Program-made: the position numbers and the translations under genes
The notes under the pieces: generated by a model
What the model saw: only the letters and a program-made list of their open reading frames with translations
What the model was told of the DNA's origin: nothing
The model's database searches: none
Part shown: positions 7,720-15,195 of the stretch, piece after piece
How the letters are laid out: the number at the start of each line of letters is the position of its first letter
How positions within the stretch are numbered: position 1 is the first letter of the stretch
Source of the DNA: Lachnospiraceae bacterium UBA1729
Lineage (GTDB): Bacteria; Bacillota; Clostridia; Lachnospirales; Lachnospiraceae
Reading direction: 5' to 3'
Length of the DNA stretch: 17,537 nucleotides
NCBI GenBank assembly: GCA_002315945.1
Contig: DCIJ01000023.1
Coordinates: forward strand, 2,163 to 19,699

Positions 7720-9168
7720 TTATATAGCAGGAACAGCAACAATAACGCCGTCCTGACATTTGTACTGCATCATGGAAATTTCCTGATAAATCGGTCTTGC
7801 CAGATTTTCAATTTCCAAAACAGTACCTCTGTAAACGGTTCCCCTTGTAACGATTTTTACCCCTCGCCCTTTGTCGAGCTTATCCTTACAATTTTTAACA
7901 TCAACCTTTACTTCATCCAACTGAGCAAAAAGCTCCTTCTGTTTTGTATTTAATGCCAAAAGATTTTTTGTGCTGGCAGCACCCTGAAAGCGTCGACGCT
8001 TTAGCAGGTCTTCCATCTGCTCCAACGCTTCCTGCAACTGAGCCTCAACCTCCTGCTCCTGGGCACGAAGCATAATCCATTTATCATAGGTATCCTTCAT
8101 ATACCCGGCATGAACAATGGTTTTTACCTCAGATTCGTTGCCAATGTGTTCTGTTTCTACACCTGTTAGTCCGGAACAGACTCCTCCAATTATACTGCCC
8201 TTTTTACCCTGCACCTTAATCTTCTGGCCTGATGTTACTGTGGCATTAAGAATATAGTTGGCATCTATATTGCCATCACATTCCACCTGACACTGCTCCA
8301 GGAAATTCGCCATAATATTGCCTCTGGCTTTTACCTTGGCCTGCATATTACCCTGAACACCTCTTTTTAGAATGATGTCTCCGCCTGCAAACAGGGTAGC
8401 TGCTTCAACAACTCCGTTAATTATCAGATTACGGCCAGAACGGATATATGCACCTGCACCAACATTTCCATTAATTGTGATATCGCCCCAGAATTCCACA
8501 CGTCCTGTATTATAATCAACATCGCCTGAAATTTCATGAATATTTCTGATATCAATAGTAGATTCATTCAGCTCTATCTTGCCAGTTTCATTGGCATAGT
8601 AGGTGTTATCCTCACGTTTGATTGCAACACCTCGCAAAGGGGGCATCTCCTTAACCAGTCCAGCCTTGGTAACCGTACCATCCACAAGGATTCCATCCTT
8701 ACCTGGCACTGCAGGATGATAGAGCGCAATTTTGTCACCCTTTTTTATATTAGTAACATTATTAATAGCTGTATAATCAACAGAGCCGTCTTCACGAATC
8801 TTGGGCTTTCCATTGCTGCCTTCAGTATCGAAAAAATACTCATAATAACCATGGACACCCTCTTCAACCATCTGGCCCCTGGCAACAACCACTTCTCTGT
8901 TATATACACCTTTTTTTACCATAGCCTTCAGTCGGGAATAAATATGTCCAGTGGTAACACCATTTGAATTGAGCATATCAACCAAATCGGCTACCTGGTA
9001 TTCCTTACCCGGCTCAGGGGGCACGAGGTAAATCCATACTTTCATCTTATCATCAGCAATACGAACTTTTGTCGTTTCGCCAAAATCATCACTTTTTCCA
9101 GTAGTCTCAGCAAAAAGTTTTTTTAATTCCAGCAAATCGTCCTGCGTGATATCCAAGACTGAATCCAT
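7720..9168 (-). CDS. FapA-family (DUF342) protein
   Basis: 482 aa, ATG at 9166-9168 with AGGGGG about nine bases upstream. Order: an N-terminal DUF342 domain (about 1-210) with KVWIYLVPPEPGKEYQVADL and the hallmark PAVPGKDGILVDGT at about 152-165; a parallel beta-helix (about 213-335) of G/N/I-rich rungs such as GDITINGNVGAGAYIRSGRN and GDIILKRGVQGNMQAKV; and a C-terminal coiled coil (about 365-445) rich in Q, E and L. These are the features of FapA proteins, soluble polymerising scaffolds named from flagellar or polar roles in a few species and unassigned in most Firmicutes. No flagellar gene is in the window, so I keep to the family name. It lies 92 nt downstream of valS and 19 nt upstream of the 51-aa gene. 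Confidence 0.92.
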   Translation of the reverse strand: MDSVLDITQDDLLELKKLFAETTGKSDDFGETTKVRIADDKMKVWIYLVPPEPGKEYQVADLVDMLNSNGVTTGHIYSRLKAMVKKGVYNREVVVARGQMVEEGVHGYYEYFFDTEGSNGKPKIREDGSVDYTAINNVTNIKKGDKIALYHPAVPGKDGILVDGTVTKAGLVKEMPPLRGVAIKREDNTYYANETGKIELNESTIDIRNIHEISGDVDYNTGRVEFWGDITINGNVGAGAYIRSGRNLIINGVVEAATLFAGGDIILKRGVQGNMQAKVKARGNIMANFLEQCQVECDGNIDANYILNATVTSGQKIKVQGKKGSIIGGVCSGLTGVETEHIGNESEVKTIVHAGYMKDTYDKWIMLRAQEQEVEAQLQEALEQMEDLLKRRRFQGAASTKNLLALNTKQKELFAQLDEVKVDVKNCKDKLDKGRGVKIVTRGTVYRGTVLEIENLARPIYQEISMMQYKCQDGVIVAVPAI

Positions 9169-9260
9169 ACAAATCTACCCCCTTTCTTCCCTATTTTGTA
9201 AAGTCATCTTCCAGTAAAGCCACACCCCTCCTACCTGGCGAGTGTCCTTATGGAAAAAAC
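9169..9260. other. 92-nt gap between valS and the FapA-family gene
   Basis: No strong intrinsic terminator or sigma-A promoter is visible on the minus strand here. Two weak, mutually exclusive hairpins can be drawn, one pairing CCAG near 9228-9231 with CTGG near 9211-9214 and one pairing ACAC with GTGT. Neither is followed by a U-tract. The stretch is purine-rich on the minus strand (AGGTAGGAGGGGTGTGG). Read-through from valS is the simplest reading. Confidence 0.4.
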
Positions 9261-11918
9261 TTATCTCAGCTGTTCAAGTCTTGTTCTAACCTGTTCAAGC
9301 ATCTGAGTATACTTTGCCAGCTTATCCTTTTCTTCCTGAATCTTTGAAGCAGGCGCTTTTGAAACAAATCTTTCATTGTTAAGCATACCGTTGGATCTGT
9401 TTAATTCGCCTTCCAGACGCTTCTCTTCTTTTTCAAGTCTGGCAATCTCTGCTGAAATATCTACCAGCTCTGCAAATGGAATATAGGCTACCCCGCCTGC
9501 AAACACTACAGAAACCGCGTCATCAGCAATACCTTCTTTATTCTCCTGTACAAAGCATTCTGAAGCATAGGCTAAAGAAGCAAAGAACAACTTTCCTTCT
9601 TCAAAAATATTTCTTACTTCAGAATCATCACTTACAATATAAACCTGCGCCTTACGTGAAGGAGCAACATTCATCTCAGCTCTTACGTTTCTAATTCCAC
9701 GAACTGCATCCTTCAGAGTCTCTATAGACTTTTCTTCAGAAGCAAAGCAATACTCTTCGCTATACTCAGGCCACTTAGAAATCATAATAGATTCTTCATC
9801 ACAGAGATTACAGAATATTTCTTCTGTAATGAATGGCATATATGGATGCAGAAGTTTCAATGCGTTCATAAGAACTGTTTTTAATGTCCACAGAGCAGCT
9901 GTCTGACTGTCAGCATCATCTGAATTATAGAGTCTTGGCTTAACCATCTCTATATACCAGTCGCAGAACTCATCCCAGATAAAGTCGCAAATTTTACCAA
10001 CTGCAACACCAAGCTCATATTTTTCCATGTTGTCTGTTACATCACGAACAACATTATTAAGCTTGCTCAGTATCCACTTATCTACAGGTTCAAGATATTC
10101 AGGCATATCTGCAGGAATAGTCTTGCCTTCGAAGTTCATCTGAATAAATCTGGAAGCATTCCATACCTTGTTGGCAAAGTTACGGCTCTTTGTAATCTTC
10201 TCCTCAGAGAAACGCATATCATTACCTGGTGCAACACCATCGATAAGGGTAAGTCTCAACGCGTCAGCTCCATACTGATCGATAACAACCAGAGGATCAA
10301 TTCCATTTCCCAAAGACTTAGACATCTTTCTTCCCTGGGCATCTCTTACAAGACCATGGAATAATACTGTATTAAATGGCTTTTCTCCCATCTGTTCAAA
10401 GCCTGAGAAAATCATTCTGATTACCCAGAAGAAAATAATGTCATATCCTGTAACAAGCACATCTGTAGGATAGAAATATTTTAAATCCTCGGTCATCTCT
10501 GGCCATCCTAATGTTGAGAAGGGCCAAAGGGCTGAAGAGAACCAGGTATCAAGAGTATCCGGATCCTGTGTGAAATGATTCTTTCCACACTTAGGACATA
10601 CCGAAGGAGCATCCTTAGAAACAACTACTTCTCCACAGTCATCACAATAATATGCTGGGATTCTATGACCCCACCATAACTGACGTGAGATACACCAGTC
10701 ACGAATATTATCAGTCCAGTTGAAGTAGGTCTTATCCATTCTTTCTGGAATAAGTCTGATATCACCATTTTTAACTGCATCTGCAGCAGGCTTAATCAGC
10801 TCATCCATTTTTACAAACCACTGAGCTTTGATCATAGGCTCAATAGTAGTCTTGCAACGGTCGTGAGTTCCTACATTGTGAGTATGATCCTCAACACGAA
10901 TGAAGTAGCCAAGTTCAGTTAACTCTTCTACTATAGCCTTTCTAGCCTCATAACGGTCCATACCCTCAAACTTGCCGCCATTAGCATTAATGGTAGCATC
11001 ATCGTTAAGAATATTGATTTCAGGCAGGTTATGTCTCTTACCAACCTGGAAGTCGTTAGGGTCATGAGCAGGAGTAATCTTAACAACACCTGTTCCAAAC
11101 TCCATATCAACATATTCATCAGCAATAACAGGTAACTCTCTGTTAACTAAAGGCAGCATAAGCTTTCTGCCCACAAGATCCTTGTATCTGTCATCATTAG
11201 GATTAACAGCAACTGCAGTATCACCGAGCATTGTCTCGGGACGAGTGGTTGCAAACTCGATAAATTCCGTATCGCTTACACTTCCATCCTCGTTAATAAG
11301 AGGATATTTAATATGCCAGAATTTACCAGCCTGTTCCTCATATTCAACCTCAGCATCAGAGATTGAAGTATTACATACCGGGCACCAGTTAATTATTCTG
11401 CTACCCTTATAAATCCAGCCTTTTTCATGCATTTTACAGAATACTTCTGTAACTGCCTTATTACAGCCTTCATCCATGGTAAAACGTTCTCTGTCCCAAT
11501 CGCAGGAAGAACCCAGCTTCTTTAACTGGGAGATAATACGTCCGCCATATTCTTTTTTCCATTCCCAGGCACGCTCTAAAAACTTCTCTCTGCCAAGATC
11601 TTCCTTGCTGATTCCATCTTCTTTCAGCTTTTCAATAATCTTAACCTCGGTAGCAATCGAAGCATGATCTGTACCTGGCTGCCACAATGCATTGTATCCC
11701 TGCATTCTCTTGAATCTGATAAGAATATCCTGCATTGTATTATCAAAGGCATGCCCCATATGAAGCTGTCCGGTAATATTTGGAGGTGGAATAACAATAG
11801 TAAAAGGTTTCTTATTGTGGTCTACTTCAGCATGAAAATATTTCTTTTCAAGCCACTTTTCATATAGTTTATCCTCGATACCCTTGGGATCGTAGGTTTT
11901 AGCCATTTCCTTACTCAT
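9261..11918 (-). CDS. valS: Valyl-tRNA synthetase
   Basis: Cytoplasmic class Ia aminoacyl-tRNA synthetase charging tRNA-Val; 885 aa, the usual length. Visible: the HIGH-box variant HMGH at residues 53-56 within PPNITGQLHMGHAFDN; the CP1 editing domain with TTRPETMLGDTAV at about 224-236; zinc-type cysteine pairs WCPVCNT (about 176), CDDCGE (about 423) and CPKCGK (about 439); LDTWFSSALWP; the KMSKS box at 531-535 (bases 10314-10328); and a C-terminal charged coiled-coil arm over the last 65 residues. The start is the ATG at 11916-11918, served by AAGGAG. The frame stays open to 12053, but that extension would run through the promoter and the upstream terminator, so it is rejected. It is the first gene of a possible valS - fapA - 51aa - TPR - holA transcript. 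Confidence 0.97.
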   Translation of the reverse strand: MSKEMAKTYDPKGIEDKLYEKWLEKKYFHAEVDHNKKPFTIVIPPPNITGQLHMGHAFDNTMQDILIRFKRMQGYNALWQPGTDHASIATEVKIIEKLKEDGISKEDLGREKFLERAWEWKKEYGGRIISQLKKLGSSCDWDRERFTMDEGCNKAVTEVFCKMHEKGWIYKGSRIINWCPVCNTSISDAEVEYEEQAGKFWHIKYPLINEDGSVSDTEFIEFATTRPETMLGDTAVAVNPNDDRYKDLVGRKLMLPLVNRELPVIADEYVDMEFGTGVVKITPAHDPNDFQVGKRHNLPEINILNDDATINANGGKFEGMDRYEARKAIVEELTELGYFIRVEDHTHNVGTHDRCKTTIEPMIKAQWFVKMDELIKPAADAVKNGDIRLIPERMDKTYFNWTDNIRDWCISRQLWWGHRIPAYYCDDCGEVVVSKDAPSVCPKCGKNHFTQDPDTLDTWFSSALWPFSTLGWPEMTEDLKYFYPTDVLVTGYDIIFFWVIRMIFSGFEQMGEKPFNTVLFHGLVRDAQGRKMSKSLGNGIDPLVVIDQYGADALRLTLIDGVAPGNDMRFSEEKITKSRNFANKVWNASRFIQMNFEGKTIPADMPEYLEPVDKWILSKLNNVVRDVTDNMEKYELGVAVGKICDFIWDEFCDWYIEMVKPRLYNSDDADSQTAALWTLKTVLMNALKLLHPYMPFITEEIFCNLCDEESIMISKWPEYSEEYCFASEEKSIETLKDAVRGIRNVRAEMNVAPSRKAQVYIVSDDSEVRNIFEEGKLFFASLAYASECFVQENKEGIADDAVSVVFAGGVAYIPFAELVDISAEIARLEKEEKRLEGELNRSNGMLNNERFVSKAPASKIQEEKDKLAKYTQMLEQVRTRLEQLR

Positions 11919-11923
11919 GACAT
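11915..11923 (-). other. Two-codon mini-ORF overlapping the valS start
   Basis: The minus strand reads ATGTCATGA here: ATG-TCA-TGA, a Met-Ser-stop ORF whose stop overlaps the valS ATG. AAGGAG lies four bases before the mini-ORF start and about nine before the valS start, so both are within reach of one ribosome binding site. This is a sequence observation; a functional role in start selection is inference. Confidence 0.4.
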
Positions 11924-11952
11924 AGTTCTCCTTTTTTATCATAGTTAGTTGT

Positions 11953-11981
11953 ATTATATAAAAAAGAAAATTTATATGCAA
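11953..11981 (-). promoter_or_regulatory. Predicted sigma-A promoter for valS
   Basis: On the minus strand a -35 TTGCAT (11976-11981) and a perfect -10 TATAAT (11953-11958) are separated by exactly 17 bp. The start of transcription should be near 11946, giving an untranslated leader of about 28 nt. The -35 begins three bases past the hairpin at 11985-12023, so the promoter abuts the terminator of the upstream glycerol operon. Confidence 0.8.
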
Positions 11982-11984
11982 TAC

Positions 11985-12023
11985 AAAGGAGGAAAGAAAA
12001 TCATGGATTTCCTTTCCTCCTTT
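11985..12023. terminator. 17-bp hairpin at the end of the glycerol operon
   Basis: Arms AAAGGAGGAAAG (11985-11996) and CTTTCCTCCTTT (12012-12023) pair perfectly. Five more inner pairs (11997-12001 with 12007-12011; the A:C juxtaposition is a G·U wobble only in minus-strand RNA) leave a five-base loop. It begins 32 nt after the DUF1667 stop, the expected place for the operon terminator on the minus strand. On that strand the stem is followed only by TTTGTATT-like sequence, whereas in the plus direction it is followed by six Ts. The element may therefore stop transcripts from both sides. Confidence 0.7.
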
Positions 12024-12055
12024 TTTGGACAAGACCGCAAGGTTACGGAACAATT

Positions 12056-12421
12056 TTAATTAGCAAATGCATTCCTTGTTGCAATGACTGAGACTCCTGT
12101 ATTGGCAACATCTTCAATTATTACATCCCCAATAGATACTGGAGCTTCTACTACTGCGTTGTTAATCTCCTTCATACATTCAAAGATTTTACTTTTTGGA
12201 ATGTCAGTTTTTGTCTTCACTGATATATAAGGTCGGTCTCCGTTAGTTACTTTTACAGTGGAAGTTACAATTCGTGTTGGATTTACAACTTCTTTTCTGG
12301 CATAAGCATCTCCACGGGGGCAGGTATTTCCAGAAACGCTCTTTACCTGTCCATTTTCCATTTCAACCTTTAACGAGCACCCCAGAGGACATCCTATACA
12401 TATTAATTCTTTTATTTCCAT
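12056..12421 (-). CDS. DUF1667 protein, four-cysteine probable Fe-S subunit of the glycerol-3-phosphate oxidation module
   Basis: 121 aa, matching DUF1667, a family usually found next to GlpA-like dehydrogenases in Clostridia. The N-terminus carries Cys8, Cys11, Cys15 and Cys34 (CIGCPLGC, then NTCPRG), a CX2CX3C...C spacing like the [4Fe-4S] site at the start of molybdopterin oxidoreductases; cluster binding is inferred. The rest (VKTKTDIPKSKIFECMKEI) is alpha/beta with no membrane segment. The start ATG at 12419-12421 has AGGAG eight bases upstream, placed inside the last codons of the preceding gene, five bases away; tight coupling suggests an equimolar complex. It would replace the GlpC-type Fe-S subunit of the E. 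coli GlpABC enzyme. It is the last gene before the hairpin at 11985-12023. Confidence 0.9.
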   Translation of the reverse strand: MEIKELICIGCPLGCSLKVEMENGQVKSVSGNTCPRGDAYARKEVVNPTRIVTSTVKVTNGDRPYISVKTKTDIPKSKIFECMKEINNAVVEAPVSIGDVIIEDVANTGVSVIATRNAFAN

Positions 12422-12426
12422 AGAGC

Positions 12427-13689
12427 TTACTCCTGTTCTATCTTAATGGTTATCTGTTTAAGATCTGGATACTCTTTTAATTTATCCTTTTGTAATATTA
12501 CCTGCTCCATTTCTCCTGGAGCCATTACCGGACGTTTTCTGTGAAGAATCCTGGTATCATCATAATACACACTAATATAGGCATCCTTGTAAGTAGTTCC
12601 CACTCTGAATCTAACAGTCAGATTATCTTCCATTCTGTCTATATCAACTGTCCTCGGGACAGAATATCTGGCTCCTTCACAAGCTTCTATTCTTACTGGT
12701 TTAGAACTCTGTGCCAGCTCGTTGCTAACATATTTTGCGGCATTTTTACCAGCCTTTCCTGCTTCTTCAGACACATAATCAACCAAATCGTGTACGTGAA
12801 GTACGTTACCACAGGCAAATACTCCTGTAATACTGGTCTCCAGACTCTCATTTACCACCGGACCATTAGTAACACGGTCAATCTCAACCCCCATGCCTCT
12901 TGACAGTTCGTTCTCTGGTATCAGCCCTACTGATAACAGTAAGGTATCACAGTCATAATCCTCTTGAGTTCCAGGGATTGGTTTACCTGTAGAATCAACC
13001 TGGGCCAGTGTAATTCCGGTCAGACGTTCTCTGCCTCTAATATCAACAACCGTGTGGCTAAGTTTTAGAGGAATTCCATAATCATCAAGGCACTGAACTA
13101 TATTACGCTTCAGTCCTCCCGAATAGGGCATCAGCTCGGCAACTACCTTGACCCTGGCCCCCTCTAATGTCATTCTTCTGGCCATGATAAGCCCAATATC
13201 ACCACTGCCTAAAATTACAACCTCTTTACCTGGCATGTAGCCTTCCATATTAACAAGCCTTTGAGCAGTTCCTGCACTATATATACCTGCCGGTCTGTAT
13301 CCCGGAATATTCAAAGCCCCTCTGGCACGTTCTCTGCATCCCATAGCCAGAACTACTGCCTTAGCCTGAATCTGAAACATACCATCCACCCTGTTCATGG
13401 CTGTGATAATTTTTGTATCACTAATATCCATAACCATGGTATCCAGCATATATTCAATACCAAGTTCTTCAACCGAATCAATAAATCTTCCGGCATATTC
13501 AGGCCCTGTCAGCTCTTCTTTGAAGGTATGCAGTCCAAATCCATTATGTATACACTGGTTAAGTATTCCACCCAGTTCCTTGTCTCTTTCAAGAATCAGA
13601 ATACTGTTACAACCAGCCTTTTTTGCACTGGCAGCAGCGGCAAGTCCTGCAGGTCCACCACCAATTATTACTATTTCTACACTCTTCAT
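12427..13689 (-). CDS. FAD- and NAD(P)-dependent oxidoreductase of the glycerol operon
   Basis: 420 aa. The start is the ATG at 13687-13689, with GAGGAG seven bases upstream; the frame extends to 13710 but without a better site. It has the two-dinucleotide-domain fold of pyridine-nucleotide-disulfide-type oxidoreductases: the FAD motif IIGGGPAG (Gly10, 12, 15), the family stretch LNQCIHNGFGLHTFKEEL at about 43-60, GCRERARGALNIPGYRPAG, a second dinucleotide motif ILGSGDIG (about 159-166) for NAD(P), and the late FAD contact FACGNVLHVHDLVDYV (291-306). No redox-active CXXC disulfide is visible, so it is probably not a disulfide reductase. Lying between the GlpA-like gene (24 nt) and DUF1667 (5 nt), it likely takes electrons from glycerol-3-phosphate oxidation and hands them to NAD+, a role inferred from context. 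Confidence 0.9.
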   Translation of the reverse strand: MKSVEIVIIGGGPAGLAAAASAKKAGCNSILILERDKELGGILNQCIHNGFGLHTFKEELTGPEYAGRFIDSVEELGIEYMLDTMVMDISDTKIITAMNRVDGMFQIQAKAVVLAMGCRERARGALNIPGYRPAGIYSAGTAQRLVNMEGYMPGKEVVILGSGDIGLIMARRMTLEGARVKVVAELMPYSGGLKRNIVQCLDDYGIPLKLSHTVVDIRGRERLTGITLAQVDSTGKPIPGTQEDYDCDTLLLSVGLIPENELSRGMGVEIDRVTNGPVVNESLETSITGVFACGNVLHVHDLVDYVSEEAGKAGKNAAKYVSNELAQSSKPVRIEACEGARYSVPRTVDIDRMEDNLTVRFRVGTTYKDAYISVYYDDTRILHRKRPVMAPGEMEQVILQKDKLKEYPDLKQITIKIEQE

Positions 13690-13713
13690 AGCAATGCTCC
13701 TCATATGCATCTA

Positions 13714-15141
13714 TTATTTTGTTCTGCCAGAAACCAGATATGATTTTCCGCCAGATTTTGTAATATCTTCCATATCGATTCCCAGCTCTCTGTGTATTAT
13801 TTCCATGGTTCTTGGGGAACAGAATCCCGCCTGGCATCGACCCATTCCAGCCCTTGTTCTTCGCTTTACACCATCCAGACTTCTGGCTCCCACAGGCCTG
13901 TGTATAGCTTCTATAATCTCGCCCTCCGAAACAGACTCACACCTGCAGATAATATTTCCATATGCAGGCTGCTTTCTGATTAGTTCGTTTCTTTCTTCAA
14001 GAGTCATATTCTGTGGATTAATAAGTCCCTTTCTGGTAGCTGTAAAATCTGATTTCTGCTTGAGACTAAGTTTTTCCTTAAGAATATCTGCAACCATTAC
14101 TCCAATAGCCGGTGCTGCAGAAAGTCCTGGTGATTCTATTCCCGCGCAGTCAAAAAAGTTAGGAGCATCAGGAACTTCTCCAATGATAAATTCATGTCCC
14201 TCCTCATGGGCACGAAGTCCCGCAAAGGAAGTAATTACCTGTCTCATAGGGAGATTTTTCACAGTCATTCCTGCTTTTTGGACCAGATCATCAAGCCCCT
14301 GTCTGGTGGTATTAATTCCCTCCTTGTCCTCTATATCAACAGCCGTTGGTCCAATAATCAGATTTCCATGTACAGTGGGAGAAACCAGAACACCCTTCCC
14401 CAGTTTTGTTGGCAGTGCAAAGATAGTCTTTGAAACATGCTCTCCTGACATATGGTCTAACAGACAATACTCACCTCTTCTGGCAGTTATCTTTATCTGC
14501 TTATTACTAACCATATTATGAAATTTGTCAGCATAGACGCCCGCAGCATTTACAACACATTTGGTTTGTATTTCCCCGTTGTTAGTCACAACATTATATC
14601 CATTTTCCAGCTTAAGAATTTCCAAGACCTCTGTATTAAGCTTAAATTCCACACCATTGACACAGGCATTTTCAGCCAGAGCTATTGTGAGATTGAAGGG
14701 ACAAACTATCCCTCCGGTAGGTGCATACAACGCCCCGCAAACTGTATCTTCAAGATTTGGTTCTATATCATGAGCTTCCTTGTCATCAACAATTCTCAAT
14801 CCTTCGACACCGTTTGCCACACCCCTGTCGTATAGTTCCTGTAACCCCGACAAGCCATCCGGATCTGTGCAGACAACCAAAGAACCATTTCTAACAAAAG
14901 GGAAATCAAGTTCCTTTGACAGTTGATCCATCATTTTATTACCCAGAACATTTAATTTGGCCATCAGGGATCCACTTGCTGCATCAAATCCAGCGTGTAC
15001 AATAGCCGAATTTGCTTTAGAGGTACCACAACATACATCTTCACATCTTTCAACAACACACACACTGACATCATACCGCGACAGTTCTCTGGCCACAGCA
15101 CATCCAACTACTCCAGCACCAATTACAACCACATCAAACAT
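13714..15141 (-). CDS. glpA: GlpA-like FAD glycerol-3-phosphate dehydrogenase with C-terminal [2Fe-2S] BFD domain
   Basis: 475 aa; oxidises glycerol-3-phosphate to dihydroxyacetone phosphate with FAD. Start: the ATG at 15139-15141 has GGAG six bases upstream; an in-frame TTG at 15153 is possible but begins too close to its GGGAGG. The DAO-type flavoprotein domain opens with VVVIGAGVVG (Gly8, 10, 13), followed by SKANSAIVHAGFDA and PTGGIVCPFNL and a late ITSFAGLRAHEEGHEFIIG, ending in CAGIESPGLSAAPAIG. The C-terminal BFD-like domain has Cys399 and Cys401 (ICRCE) with Cys436 and Cys441 (CQAGFC), a typical [2Fe-2S] ligand set that simple GlpD enzymes lack. It lies 54 nt after glpK and 24 nt before the FAD/NAD oxidoreductase. 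An L-2-hydroxyacid (LhgO-like) oxidase is the alternative by fold, but the operon favours glycerol-3-phosphate. Confidence 0.9.
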   Translation of the reverse strand: MFDVVVIGAGVVGCAVARELSRYDVSVCVVERCEDVCCGTSKANSAIVHAGFDAASGSLMAKLNVLGNKMMDQLSKELDFPFVRNGSLVVCTDPDGLSGLQELYDRGVANGVEGLRIVDDKEAHDIEPNLEDTVCGALYAPTGGIVCPFNLTIALAENACVNGVEFKLNTEVLEILKLENGYNVVTNNGEIQTKCVVNAAGVYADKFHNMVSNKQIKITARRGEYCLLDHMSGEHVSKTIFALPTKLGKGVLVSPTVHGNLIIGPTAVDIEDKEGINTTRQGLDDLVQKAGMTVKNLPMRQVITSFAGLRAHEEGHEFIIGEVPDAPNFFDCAGIESPGLSAAPAIGVMVADILKEKLSLKQKSDFTATRKGLINPQNMTLEERNELIRKQPAYGNIICRCESVSEGEIIEAIHRPVGARSLDGVKRRTRAGMGRCQAGFCSPRTMEIIHRELGIDMEDITKSGGKSYLVSGRTK

Positions 15142-15195
15142 ACAATTCTCCAATTGCCTCCCGGCTTAATATCTCATTTTTATTTTAATTTCACT

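Noticed and set aside
11919..12053. 45-residue N-terminal extension of ValRS
   Set aside because: It would be translated from the terminator hairpin and promoter; the ATG at 11918 has the AAGGAG and gives normal family length.
13397..14521. 374-codon plus-strand ORF
   Set aside because: Runs antisense to the GlpA-like gene and the FAD oxidoreductase, both clearly homologous; the translation is low-complexity S/I/P-rich, typical of an antisense shadow frame.
15142..15153. TTG start for the GlpA-like gene
   Set aside because: It adds four residues before MFDVVVIGAG; the ATG at 15141 has GGAG at six bases and places the FAD motif at the usual distance from the N-terminus. GGGAGG upstream of the TTG is only three bases away.
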